From: Bdellovibrionales bacterium
Lineage (GTDB): Bacteria > Bdellovibrionota > Bdellovibrionia > Bdellovibrionales > JAMPXM01
Length of the DNA stretch: 10,793 bases
Direction of reading: 5' to 3'
Assembly: GCA_005793615.1 (NCBI GenBank)
Contig: SXRI01000170.1
Span: 1-10,793, forward strand
Below, piece by piece: positions 1-7,408 of this stretch (the first letter of the stretch is position 1; every line of letters starts with the position of its first letter). Both the position numbers and the translations under genes were made by a program. The notes beneath the pieces were generated by a model, which saw only the letters and a program-made list of their open reading frames with translations, was not told the origin of the DNA and did not search any database.

Positions 1-1
1 A

Positions 2-1744
2 GCTAACTACGGATTTGCTGATCTCAACATAGGTGAGCTCAAGAAATTTCGCTCGGTCGTGAGTCCGCTTTCGGGTCACGGTGAGGCGCACCTCTTCCCG
101 CAGGGCGTTTTGGTTTCCAATGGTCCATTGGGTTCGGGGGTTCCGCAGGCGCAGGGCCTGGCGGCTGGTGATGCTCTTCGTGGCAAGAAGCGCGTTACCA
201 TTTGTGCGCTCTCCGATGGTGGAGCGATGGAAGGCGAGGCCAAAGAGTCGCTCGCGGCCATTCCGGGATTGGCGAAAAAGGGAAAGCTTGCGCCCTTTGT
301 TTTGATTATCAGCGATAACCGCACCAAGCTTTCCGGACGAATCGAGGCCGATGCGTTTTCAATGGAGCCGACTTTTCAGGGGCTTGAGAAGTTGGGCTGG
401 AAATATATGCGCCTCGAAGACGGTCATAATCTTCAGGGTTGTCTGTCGACGATCGAAGAAGCGATTTCACATGTGACTCTTGATCCCTCTCAGCCGGTGG
501 TGATCCATGCCCGTACCATTAAGGGGCGAGGCAGTAAAAAGACGGAAGCTTCTTCGACGGGAGCACATGGCTTCCCTTTGAAGAATGCGAGTGAGATGCC
601 GGCGTTTTTGGCGGAAATTTACGAAGGTGCTACGGTTCCTGGTGAGTTTCTCACCTGGGCGGATGAGCTCAAGGATTGGGAGGCGAAAAAGGCCGCGCAG
701 CCAAAAGTGGATGCCGGGCAACTGCCTCCGGGCGCGGCGTTGTTGAAGAAAACTCCGAATGAGAAAATTCAAACCGGTGTGGCTGCGGCCTTGATCAAAT
801 GCCGCACCAAGGGTTTGCCGGTGGTTTCAGTTTCGGCTGATTTGCAGGGCTCGACAGGAGTCGCGGACTTTCAAAAAGCTTTTCCCGAATGCACGCTCGA
901 CATCGGTGTGGCGGAAGCGAATATGATTTCGATGGCGGTGGGCTTGAGTCTCTCGGGGTTTATTCCGATCGTCGATACCTTCTCGCAGTTTGGTGTTACC
1001 AAGGGGGCGCTTCCGATCATGATGGCGAGCCTCTCTAACGGCCCGGTGATCGGAATTTTCTCGCACACCGGGTTTCAAGATGCTGCTGACGGAGCCTCAC
1101 ACCAAGCTTTGAGTTTTTACGCTCAAGTCGCGGCGATTCCGCACGTCGAAATTTATTCGCTTGCGACCAGTAGCGAAGCCGAGGCTTTAATCACTGAAGC
1201 GATCGAATCGTTTGCGGCTGATCGCCGTGCGGGTCGGGTGCCACCGACTCGCCTGTTTTTCTTAGGCCGCGAGAACTTTCCGCAACGTTTAATCCAAGAG
1301 GGTACTACCTACGCTCTTGGTTGTGACCAGATCGTGTTCGATTCGAGCGGTGAATTCGCAATGAAAGCGGTCACGGTGGTTGCTGGCGGTTCGTTGATCC
1401 CGGAAGCACTCAAGGCTGCGGATCTCTTGCGCGTCAAAGGTATTGGCACCGTGGTGATTCATGCCTCGGCCGTCAATCATCCTGACCTTCCGACGGTCAC
1501 CGGAGCCCTCGCTCATACGGGCGGCCGCTTGGTGACGGTTGAAGAGCATCGATTGACCGCGGGCATGGGCGCTATGCTTACGCATGCTCTTTGTCTGAAG
1601 GGCGAACACTTCCGCGTGAAATCGTTGGGTGTCGGAAATCACTTTGGGCAAAGTGCTTATTCGGCGTTGGATCTCTATAAAAAACACCAACTCGATTCGG
1701 TGGCGATTGCCAATGCCGCTGAAGAACTTGTCAGTGGTGGTTAA
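2..1744 (+). CDS. tkt: Transketolase, 5' end missing (partial)
   Basis: Transketolase is a thiamine-diphosphate enzyme that moves two-carbon ketol units in the non-oxidative pentose phosphate pathway in the cytoplasm. The frame is open from base 2, so the GTG at 59 is internal and the true start lies left of the window; about 580 residues are visible, against roughly 620-670 for the family. Seen in order: GPLGSGVPQAQGLA, matching the family's GPLGQG segment; a cofactor/metal motif SDGGAMEG (codons from 212) followed by ISDN; the central pyrimidine-binding domain with GVAEANM, whose Glu (codon 914-916) fits the catalytic glutamate; SHTGFQDAADGASHQ; and a C-terminal domain from about base 1360 ending in a GVGNHFGQSAYS-type segment. 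Oddities are Ser in place of the first Gly of the usual GDG motif, and about four extra residues between that motif and the conserved Asn. It may be a divergent subfamily. A dihydroxyacetone or other transketolase-like synthase is less likely but possible. Confidence 0.88.
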   Translation, partial: ANYGFADLNIGELKKFRSVVSPLSGHGEAHLFPQGVLVSNGPLGSGVPQAQGLAAGDALRGKKRVTICALSDGGAMEGEAKESLAAIPGLAKKGKLAPFVLIISDNRTKLSGRIEADAFSMEPTFQGLEKLGWKYMRLEDGHNLQGCLSTIEEAISHVTLDPSQPVVIHARTIKGRGSKKTEASSTGAHGFPLKNASEMPAFLAEIYEGATVPGEFLTWADELKDWEAKKAAQPKVDAGQLPPGAALLKKTPNEKIQTGVAAALIKCRTKGLPVVSVSADLQGSTGVADFQKAFPECTLDIGVAEANMISMAVGLSLSGFIPIVDTFSQFGVTKGALPIMMASLSNGPVIGIFSHTGFQDAADGASHQALSFYAQVAAIPHVEIYSLATSSEAEALITEAIESFAADRRAGRVPPTRLFFLGRENFPQRLIQEGTTYALGCDQIVFDSSGEFAMKAVTVVAGGSLIPEALKAADLLRVKGIGTVVIHASAVNHPDLPTVTGALAHTGGRLVTVEEHRLTAGMGAMLTHALCLKGEHFRVKSLGVGNHFGQSAYSALDLYKKHQLDSVAIANAAEELVSGG

Positions 1745-1863
1745 TCGGGGCGGTTGATCCGGACTGTTATTCGGCGCGACTGGTCACGTCGGCTTTCAGA
1801 GGCAGTGCTCGAGGCGTCTGGGTTCTTGCTACAAGGGCGCCGACCACACCAAACGCACAGACC

Positions 1864-2047
1864 GCCGAGTACGGGGTCATTCTCAAAATCGTGGAGAGCT
1901 TGTGGAAATGGCTCTCTGAGCGAAGATCTCCATCACGATCATTTTGAGCACATCCTTTGATGATGTGCTTGAGGGTGTTGCTCCATCTTCTTTAAACCCA
2001 ATATCTTGATAGCTGCACGCTGGCTTAAGCAATCGTGGAGTGAATAG
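1864..2047 (+). pseudogene. Decayed C-terminal remnant of an IS630-type transposase
   Basis: No intact frame exists here, but three frames joined together read like the end of an IS630/Tc1-type transposase. Frame at 1864-1920 gives AEYGVILKIVESLWKWLSE, which lines up without gaps with the family's PPYSPxLNPIExLWKWLSE block around the last catalytic Glu. The reading then shifts to 1922-1957 (EDLHHDHFEHI), to 1956-1985 (FDDVLEGVAP), and to 1988-2047 (FFKPNILIA and onward to a TAG stop). This order matches the usual tail of such proteins. At least three frameshifts are needed, and the upstream catalytic part is not recognisable between 1745 and 1863. The remnant is certainly non-functional. The family call rests on remembered consensus, not on a search. 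It is distinct in sequence from the transposase at the right edge. Confidence 0.6.
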
Positions 2048-2254
2048 AGCCCCTTCTCGCCGGCTTGAATGAAACGTACTCTCGCCTCGGCGAACTTTGT
2101 CCAGGTCGATATCAATATGTTTTTTGTTTATGCCGCTCTCCTTCCCGAAATACTAGAAAACCGGTACGCCCCCGTTGCGTGTTGTCACGGTCTGCCCTAG
2201 GACCAGAATACTCTCTCAATGTGCATTCCGCGAATTCCAGACAGAACCCGCCAA

Positions 2255-2273
2255 CTGTCAATTTTTTTGACAG
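2255..2273. repeat. Perfect 7-bp inverted repeat around a T-tract
   Basis: The sequence CTGTCAATTTTTTTGACAG has two perfect 7-base arms (CTGTCAA and TTGACAG) around a 5-base T loop. It could be a small operator, a hairpin, or a remnant of IS ends: the arm TTGACAG also occurs at 10663-10669 at the border of the right-edge IS. A match of that length could be chance. Confidence 0.45.
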
Positions 2274-2370
2274 CCAGCGAGCGTCTTTTGGCCATACCCT
2301 GGCTAGAAGCTCCTTGGGCGCTCACAGCAAGCACTGATTTTGCTCCCTCTTACTCTTAATTGTTTAGGTG

Positions 2371-2396
2371 CCCATAGAGTTCGGCGAATCTATGGG
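2371..2396 (+). promoter_or_regulatory. Hairpin in the leader of the secreted-protein gene
   Basis: CCCATAGA (2371-2378) pairs perfectly with TCTATGGG (2389-2396) across a 10-base loop. The pairing can be extended with a small bulge, since GGTG lies before the left arm and GCAAACC after the right arm. It ends about 8 bases before the ribosome binding site of the gene starting at 2418, so it could influence translation. There is no U-tract, so it is not an ordinary terminator. A regulatory role is inference. Confidence 0.4.
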
Positions 2397-2417
2397 GCAA
2401 ACCGAAGGGAATTTGAG

Positions 2418-2987
2418 ATGGAGATCATGGATGTTTTAAAATCGGTACGAGCGACTCTCATAAGAGTCCTCGCCATCTTACCGGTGGTTGCCACACTGCA
2501 AGCGCAAGCGCTGCAGGATGATATGAGCTACAAGTCGGCGACGGCTCCTTGTGCCAAAAACAAGGCTGAGCTCCTGCGCGACGAACGTTTGCGAGAAGCC
2601 TTTCAAATTTATGATCCGTTTGGTCGCCATATTTGGCGGGGTGGAAGTTCAGACCTCCATACTGATGAAAATGGCGCTGAAGTACATGTCCATGAAAATC
2701 TTCAGATGTTTGCCAGCCTCAGCGGTGAGGAACCTATTCAACGCATGCCCATCTTCGAAGCTTGTATCGATCTCAACAACAAACCGTTTTTTCGTTTTGG
2801 TAAGTCTGAGCGCGACGTCTTGAAAGTCTACCTCGATGCCAAGGAGGTCACTTTGGGCGAAGGAATGAAAAAAGACACCTATAAGATTTCGCTCGGTGTG
2901 CAAGTCGGTGGGGCCACCTCAAACACGCTGAAGGCGCCAGCGCCGGCTGCGCAAACAAGCGAAGGTCAAGAGCCCGCGTTGCAATAA
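2418..2987 (+). CDS. Unrecognised exported protein with signal peptide
   Basis: I do not recognise the family. The ATG at 2418 is chosen because a purine-rich site (GAAGGGA, 2404-2410) lies 7 bases upstream and it opens a signal peptide. A TTG at 2340 would add 26 leader-like residues without a binding site, and ATG 2427 is an alternative. The protein has 189 residues. Residues 1-29 form a signal peptide: Lys and Arg near the start, a hydrophobic core LIRVLAILPVVATL, then an AQA cleavage site. The mature part is soluble and charged, with a stretch DPFGRHIWRGG, a His-containing segment EVHVHENLQMFASL and two cysteines (APCAK, FEACID) that could form a disulfide in the periplasm. The C-terminus is low complexity (Ala, Pro, Gln). 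It stands alone on + and ends 3 bp from the convergent family 31 gene. It is probably periplasmic or secreted; function unknown. Confidence 0.75.
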   Translation: MEIMDVLKSVRATLIRVLAILPVVATLQAQALQDDMSYKSATAPCAKNKAELLRDERLREAFQIYDPFGRHIWRGGSSDLHTDENGAEVHVHENLQMFASLSGEEPIQRMPIFEACIDLNNKPFFRFGKSERDVLKVYLDAKEVTLGEGMKKDTYKISLGVQVGGATSNTLKAPAPAAQTSEGQEPALQ

Positions 2988-2990
2988 TCG

Positions 2991-5678
2991 TCAGAAAAGA
3001 AATTCAAAGTCCTTGTTTTCGTAAACACTGAGTGCATCAGTCTTGGCAATAATCACGTTGCCGTCGGGTTCCAGGAACCAGCCGCTGGTCGCCGCCTCCA
3101 GCGAGCGTCGTGACAAATGTCGCATGAGCGACGTTCCATTTAAACGAACAGTGATCTGGTTAGGCCTCACCTCGTCTGCCGGCGCTACCAGTTCAATCAC
3201 ATTTTGCCGACTCGAGGGCGCCCCTTTGTAAGAGCCACGTGCTCTGCCGATACGAACAACAACTCGCCTGTGGTCCTTATTTTGTTCTAACACTGTTGTG
3301 GCGACTTGGCCGGATTGATATTCGCTTGTTCGTCCATCATCTTCAAAGAGAGTGAATTCGTACTTGGCGCCGTCTTTGCCTGTGAACACACGGGCGATCA
3401 GTTCATTGCGTACTGAACCGTCGGTGCGAAGACCCTCGATATTCATGGTTTTTTCATCGACAAAGATTTTTGGAATAATCGCGCCCGCTCGCGCGAATAC
3501 CGGCAAACGAAAGACGCCGTCAATGTATTCAGGATAGTTGCGTATTGAAGTTCCTGAACTCGGGTAACGTCGGTTGGTGCGGTAGTCGATCCACTCGCCC
3601 GGCGGTAGGTAAATATCGCGCTGCCGCTCACCCGGTTTAGCGACCACGGCGAAAAGCAAGTCGCGCCCGATCAGTTTCTCATGTCCGAGCGTCCGCACGT
3701 TAAAGTCGCTGCGATCCGAAGGTGCATCTTGATAGTAGTACACCAATGGTGGAATCACGGGTTCGCCATATAAGTAGGCCCGATGCGCGAGCGAGTAGTA
3801 ATAAAGGCTCAATTCGTAGCGCAGGCGGATGTTCGCAAGATTGCTCTTGAGGTCGCCGATGCGATCCGGTGCTGTTTCGCGGGTGTTTTGCACGTTCTCA
3901 GTGTGTGGACGAACGGGCACATCAAACGCCGCTCCGTTGGCGAACCACTGCGTGTACATTTCGTTTAAATCGGTACCGGGATCCTTGTTGATAGCGCCCC
4001 GATAAAAGCCACCGATGTCCGACCCGAAGTAATCAACTCCAGAAAGCGACATGTGCATTTGCGCATTCAAGTGTGTCGCCAGGCTGCCTAAATTAGAGCC
4101 GATATCTCCGGACCACATCGCGGTTCCAAAACGTTGAATCCCGGGCCCTCCGGAGCGCGACAAAATCCACGGACGTTGTTTGATCCCATGTCTGGCGTAA
4201 CCCTTCACGATGCTTTCATTCCAAAGGAATGAGTAAACATTGTGAACATCGGCCTCGCGATTCTTACCAAGCTCCGGAAAGCCGTAGTAGTAGGGTACAG
4301 CGCCGGGGCGACTTTTGTCCCAGTACATTTCCGGCTCGCCGAGATCAGTCCAATGCCCCATGATGCCGAGTTCAATCAGAGGTTGGCGCTTCCAATCGTG
4401 CCACAGCCGCCCGGCTTCAGGATTGGACCAATCGATCATTCCGCCAATGCCCCACCACGGCATTTCATTGTTAATCAAGAAAGCCTTATTGGCGTCTGCC
4501 CGTTCGCGTGCGAGTAAACCCTTGGCTTCGAGCTCTTGGTGCTCAAAGAGCCCGCGGCTGACGTAGGACTCTTCGATCGTCATGAGACCTAGGCCTTCGC
4601 GCTCACGCAACTCTTGAATCATCGCTTTAGGGTTGGCGAATTTCTTTTCATCAAAGCGCAAGGTTCCCATCGGGCTCATCTCAGTTTGATTAATGCCGCC
4701 GAACCACTGCAAATCGAGTACGAAACCATCAACCGGAAAGTGGTTGGCTCTGAGGCTTCGCAGTTTTTCGCGAAGTTCAAGCCAAGAGTCGAAACCATAC
4801 TCGGAAACCCAAAGACCAAAGGCTTTTTTTGGTGGCACCAAAGGACGCCCGACAAGACTCATGTAGGTGGTGCGCAAGTCAGGAAGGTCTCGACCATTGA
4901 TAAAAAAGAAGCGAATCTGCTCGCCCCACGACTCCAGATTCCAAACATCGCCTCTAAAATCCCAGTTTTGTTTATAAACCTGATCAAGAAAGAAAGCGTA
5001 GTTTTGCTTCGCAGACCCGACGGCATAGAAAACTGGAAACTGCGCATTGCCGACGAAACCGCCGTGAAAGGGCTGCATGAAATTGCCGTGCACCTCGCCA
5101 GGTCGGCGTACCTCATTGATCCAATTGCCATCGGCTTTGCCTACGCGGCCCGGCAAAAACTCTTCTCCGAGACCATAAACATCCGTCATTCGTTCACGCG
5201 TAAGACTCAGTGTTTTTAAATCGCTCTTTAGATCCACAGGACAAATTCGCGTCAGGCGCAGAGCTTTCACTTTGTCATGAATGTTGACACACAAGGTGGC
5301 GGGATCGACTTCAACTAGCAGGGCGCTTGTCTCAAAAGAAGTTCCAGTTTGTCGAAATTCAGTTGGGCCCTGAAAGCGTTTCCGCAAATTTTCACGGTCA
5401 ACGTAAGGTGTGAGGTAAATCGCTTGGCCGTTGGACGTTCCAGGTCTGCCTGCATGACCCAGTTCGAAATGAATAACTTGATCGCTGAGCACTTCGATCG
5501 AAAGTCGCTCTGAAATCTGGCTAGAATCGCGATTAAATTGCAGGGTCTTGATGCCGGAATTGTTTGTAAGAAGAGGCGGGAGTCGGACCGCACCGGCAAT
5601 CTCCGCGAGAATTACCTGAAGGCAGATCGCAAATGCAAAATTTGCGATCACGAGTGGAGCTTTTGGAGGCATATACAT
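2991..5678 (-). CDS. Exported glycoside hydrolase family 31 (alpha-glucosidase-like)
   Basis: Family 31 enzymes are retaining hydrolases of alpha-glycosides (alpha-glucosidases, alpha-xylosidases, sulfoquinovosidases, some transglycosylases). The 895-residue protein starts with a signal peptide (about 1-30; hydrophobic core IANFAFAICLQVILA, cleavage near AGA). An N-terminal beta-sandwich with YGLGEE at 168-173 follows. The barrel begins near FGLWVSEYGFDSW (287-299) and VDGFVLDLQWFGG (316-328). WTDLGEP (443-449) carries the nucleophile Asp445, and WSGDIGS (522-528) the acid/base Asp525. GSDIGGF (552-558) and HTEN (592-595) are also family features. The C-terminal beta domains run from about 665. 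Both catalytic aspartates are present, so it should be active. The substrate cannot be told; a dietary or prey glycan is possible. The start may be Met1 or Met3, and neither has a good ribosome binding site, so translation may be coupled to tatA 18 bp upstream. The signal has no twin arginine, suggesting Sec export. Confidence 0.9.
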   Translation of the reverse strand: MYMPPKAPLVIANFAFAICLQVILAEIAGAVRLPPLLTNNSGIKTLQFNRDSSQISERLSIEVLSDQVIHFELGHAGRPGTSNGQAIYLTPYVDRENLRKRFQGPTEFRQTGTSFETSALLVEVDPATLCVNIHDKVKALRLTRICPVDLKSDLKTLSLTRERMTDVYGLGEEFLPGRVGKADGNWINEVRRPGEVHGNFMQPFHGGFVGNAQFPVFYAVGSAKQNYAFFLDQVYKQNWDFRGDVWNLESWGEQIRFFFINGRDLPDLRTTYMSLVGRPLVPPKKAFGLWVSEYGFDSWLELREKLRSLRANHFPVDGFVLDLQWFGGINQTEMSPMGTLRFDEKKFANPKAMIQELREREGLGLMTIEESYVSRGLFEHQELEAKGLLARERADANKAFLINNEMPWWGIGGMIDWSNPEAGRLWHDWKRQPLIELGIMGHWTDLGEPEMYWDKSRPGAVPYYYGFPELGKNREADVHNVYSFLWNESIVKGYARHGIKQRPWILSRSGGPGIQRFGTAMWSGDIGSNLGSLATHLNAQMHMSLSGVDYFGSDIGGFYRGAINKDPGTDLNEMYTQWFANGAAFDVPVRPHTENVQNTRETAPDRIGDLKSNLANIRLRYELSLYYYSLAHRAYLYGEPVIPPLVYYYQDAPSDRSDFNVRTLGHEKLIGRDLLFAVVAKPGERQRDIYLPPGEWIDYRTNRRYPSSGTSIRNYPEYIDGVFRLPVFARAGAIIPKIFVDEKTMNIEGLRTDGSVRNELIARVFTGKDGAKYEFTLFEDDGRTSEYQSGQVATTVLEQNKDHRRVVVRIGRARGSYKGAPSSRQNVIELVAPADEVRPNQITVRLNGTSLMRHLSRRSLEAATSGWFLEPDGNVIIAKTDALSVYENKDFEFLF

Positions 5679-5696
5679 GAATTTAGAGCTAGACGA

Positions 5697-5948
5697 TCAG
5701 CTATCGCTTTTCGGCTTATCGGCAGGCGGAGTTTGCTGCGCCTGTTGTGAATCGTCCTGAGGCGTTTTTTTACCTGCGTTGAGATTCTCCCGACGAGTCA
5801 CATCAATTTCATCGCCATCAAGACCTTTCTTGAATCCGCGAATCGCTTCGCCCAGCGATTTACCGAGGTTAGGAAGACGTGAAGGGCCCATGACCAGAAT
5901 CACGATGACCAAGATAATTATCCAATGAAACAGCGACATGCCACCCAT
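5697..5948 (-). CDS. tatA: Sec-independent translocase subunit TatA/TatE
   Basis: TatA forms the oligomeric pore-like part of the twin-arginine system, which moves folded proteins across the inner membrane together with TatC (and TatB). The 83-residue protein shows the usual plan: a short N-terminus, one membrane helix (HWIIILVIVILVM, residues 8-20), a hinge GPSRLPNLG, then an amphipathic helix KSLGEAIRGFKKGL (29-42) and a polar, Gln/Pro-rich acidic tail. The start at 5948 is supported by AGAGGA 5 bases upstream; a second ATG at 5939 is a possible alternative. No tatB or tatC is in the window. It lies between pcnB (72 bp upstream) and the family 31 gene (18 bp downstream) on the same strand, so an operon is likely. 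TatB is less likely because the helix and FKKGL pattern are TatA-like. Confidence 0.9.
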   Translation of the reverse strand: MGGMSLFHWIIILVIVILVMGPSRLPNLGKSLGEAIRGFKKGLDGDEIDVTRRENLNAGKKTPQDDSQQAQQTPPADKPKSDS

Positions 5949-6020
5949 AACAATCCTCTTTTCCTTACCGCTTTAAGTGCACAGGGTTCTCTCAAAACTT
6001 ACCAAAAAAGGCTACCGATT

Positions 6021-7355
6021 TCATCCTTCTTCTCCATTTGAGACAGTCGACGGGCGGTCGTCGTTCTGGTCGTCGTTCTGATGGTCGTCCCGCTTGTCCC
6101 GGGGTTCGCTTCTCAGTTCGTCTCGTTGGGGGCGACGGCGACCGCGGCGACGGCGTTTGGCCTTCTCTTTTGCATCGGCTTCGAGCTCTGAGATCTCAGC
6201 GGACTGTTTACTGAAGGAGTTTCGCCAGAAGCTCAGTTGCTCGGCGTTGAGTTCAAGATCGGCCTCAGCCAATCGCAGAGCCAGGCGAAAGCCATCATTC
6301 TTCATCAGGGCCAATTGGCGACGTTCTCCGCGGCGTTTAAAATCCTCACTGCGTTTGAGGAGCGGCAGCAGTTCAATCGCTTTCACTACTGCGGTTTGTT
6401 CAAACTTATACATGCCGAACTCATCCCGCATCAGGGTTTGAAATATCTCGTCGGCGAATGAATGCGGCGTCTCGCGTTCGCTCGGTCCCTCTTGTGCCGT
6501 TTTCAAAACGGCGAAAGCGAGCCAGCCGAAGAGCTGTGTGGGATCTGCGGGGTCGTTCACAACAGTGCTGAGAGAAGTAAAATACTGAAAAAACAAATCG
6601 CGCCGCTCGGTATTGCCGAGCAAATCATGCAATGCTGGCACGAAGTGTTTCATCACTCCGAGGTCGTAGCATTCAGTTAGAGCGCGCTCAGGCTCATCAA
6701 GGCGTAGGATCTTAAGTAATTCTTCGCGTTTGCGCGGCAGAACCGACTTCTGCAATTCGCCGGCGTGTTTTTCCATCGCCGCACGTAAAGTGGGTTCAAT
6801 GGTGAAGCCCAACTTATGAGCCAGTCGCAGGCCACGTAAAATTCGAATCGGATCTTCCAACAGGCGCGCTTCAGGATCGCCAATCATTCTCAGGACTCGC
6901 GCGTCGATGTCGGGTAGGCCGCCAACGTAATCAATCAACTGCTCGGAGATCGGGTCGTAAAACAATCCGTTGATGGTAAAGTCGCGTCGTTGCGCATCTT
7001 CCTCAGGTGTACCAAAAATATTGTCGGCGGACGGTGCCCCAGGATCGGTGAGGTCCTCAGGACGAACCTCGCGGCGGAAGGTCGCAACCTCAAACTGTTG
7101 GCTGTCGCGTTTCACCAGCACCAAACGAAACCGTTTACCAATGATGAAGGCCATATAGATGAGGCGTTTGACTTGCTGCGGAACCGCGGCCGTGGCGATG
7201 TCAAAGTCCTTCGGGTGAATCCCGAGAAGTAGATCGCGCACGCAGCCGCCCACCAAATAGGTGGTAAACTCGCCTTTTTGGAGTGCTTTTACGATACCAA
7301 AAGCGTGCGGATCGATCCAATCTTGATGCAAATGCGGTCGACGTGTAATTTCCAT
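6021..7355 (-). CDS. pcnB: Poly(A) polymerase I-type nucleotidyltransferase
   Basis: PcnB adds 3' poly(A) tails to RNA and so marks it for decay in the cytoplasm. This class II nucleotidyltransferase has (numbering from ATG 7355) the P-loop-like YLVGGCVRD at 33-41, the metal-binding DFD at 50-52, FEVATFRR at 88-95, RRDFTINGLFYD at 123-134, and EDPIRILRGLRLAHKLGF at 167-184. The tail (about 385-444) is very basic, with RRRRGRRRPQR, then a DDHQNDDQNDD stretch encoded by short repeats. A basic C-terminus is typical of E. coli-type PcnB and favours it over a tRNA CCA-adding enzyme, though that cannot be excluded. I chose ATG 7355. A GTG at 7415 would add 20 residues and overlap the divergent hydrolase gene and the GC palindrome. 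No clear ribosome binding site precedes ATG 7355, but TATACT lies 10 bases before it, which would allow a leaderless transcript. Protein length is 444 residues. Confidence 0.85.
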   Translation of the reverse strand: MEITRRPHLHQDWIDPHAFGIVKALQKGEFTTYLVGGCVRDLLLGIHPKDFDIATAAVPQQVKRLIYMAFIIGKRFRLVLVKRDSQQFEVATFRREVRPEDLTDPGAPSADNIFGTPEEDAQRRDFTINGLFYDPISEQLIDYVGGLPDIDARVLRMIGDPEARLLEDPIRILRGLRLAHKLGFTIEPTLRAAMEKHAGELQKSVLPRKREELLKILRLDEPERALTECYDLGVMKHFVPALHDLLGNTERRDLFFQYFTSLSTVVNDPADPTQLFGWLAFAVLKTAQEGPSERETPHSFADEIFQTLMRDEFGMYKFEQTAVVKAIELLPLLKRSEDFKRRGERRQLALMKNDGFRLALRLAEADLELNAEQLSFWRNSFSKQSAEISELEADAKEKAKRRRRGRRRPQRDELRSEPRDKRDDHQNDDQNDDRPSTVSNGEEG

Positions 7356-7372
7356 TGCCGTCGCAGTATAGC

Positions 7373-7388
7373 CGCGGGCGCGCCCGCG
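7373..7388. promoter_or_regulatory. 16-bp perfect GC palindrome between divergent genes
   Basis: CGCGGGCGCGCCCGCG reads the same on both strands and sits in the 53-bp gap between pcnB (ATG at 7355, -) and the alpha/beta hydrolase gene (ATG at 7409, +). It lies just upstream of a possible pcnB -10 element (TATACT, complement of 7365-7370). A shared operator or a cruciform-like element is possible. If the longer pcnB start (7415) is right, it is coding sequence and means nothing. No good -35 is visible. Confidence 0.4.
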
Positions 7389-7408
7389 AGGTAGGTGGAA
7401 TTTAACGA

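Larger units (their letters stand above)
2048..2417. other. Gene-free spacer before the secreted-protein gene
   Basis: About 370 bases without a supportable gene. An open frame at 2065-2337 has no recognisable domain, no ribosome binding site and a composition (many Arg, Ser, Pro) typical of chance translation. The stretch contains a short inverted repeat at 2255-2273 and a leader hairpin at 2371-2396, listed separately. I could not assign a convincing sigma-70 promoter: a TTGACA at 2267-2272 lacks a good -10 at the proper distance. Confidence 0.6.

Noticed and set aside
2267..2298. TTGACA at 2267 as the -35 of a promoter for the secreted-protein gene
   Set aside because: The best -10-like sequence is about 20 bases away and matches at only three positions.
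2065..2337. A 90-codon plus-strand frame in the spacer
   Set aside because: No ribosome binding site, no domain, and composition typical of chance; the region next to it is a transposase fossil.
4614..5219. A 201-codon plus-strand frame opposite the family 31 gene
   Set aside because: It lies wholly antisense to a gene with clear catalytic motifs and signal peptide, and its product shows no family features.
7323..7351. TTGATG-17-TAATTT as a promoter for the alpha/beta hydrolase gene
   Set aside because: It lies within pcnB coding sequence, and only four and three of six positions match the consensus, too weak to report as a feature.
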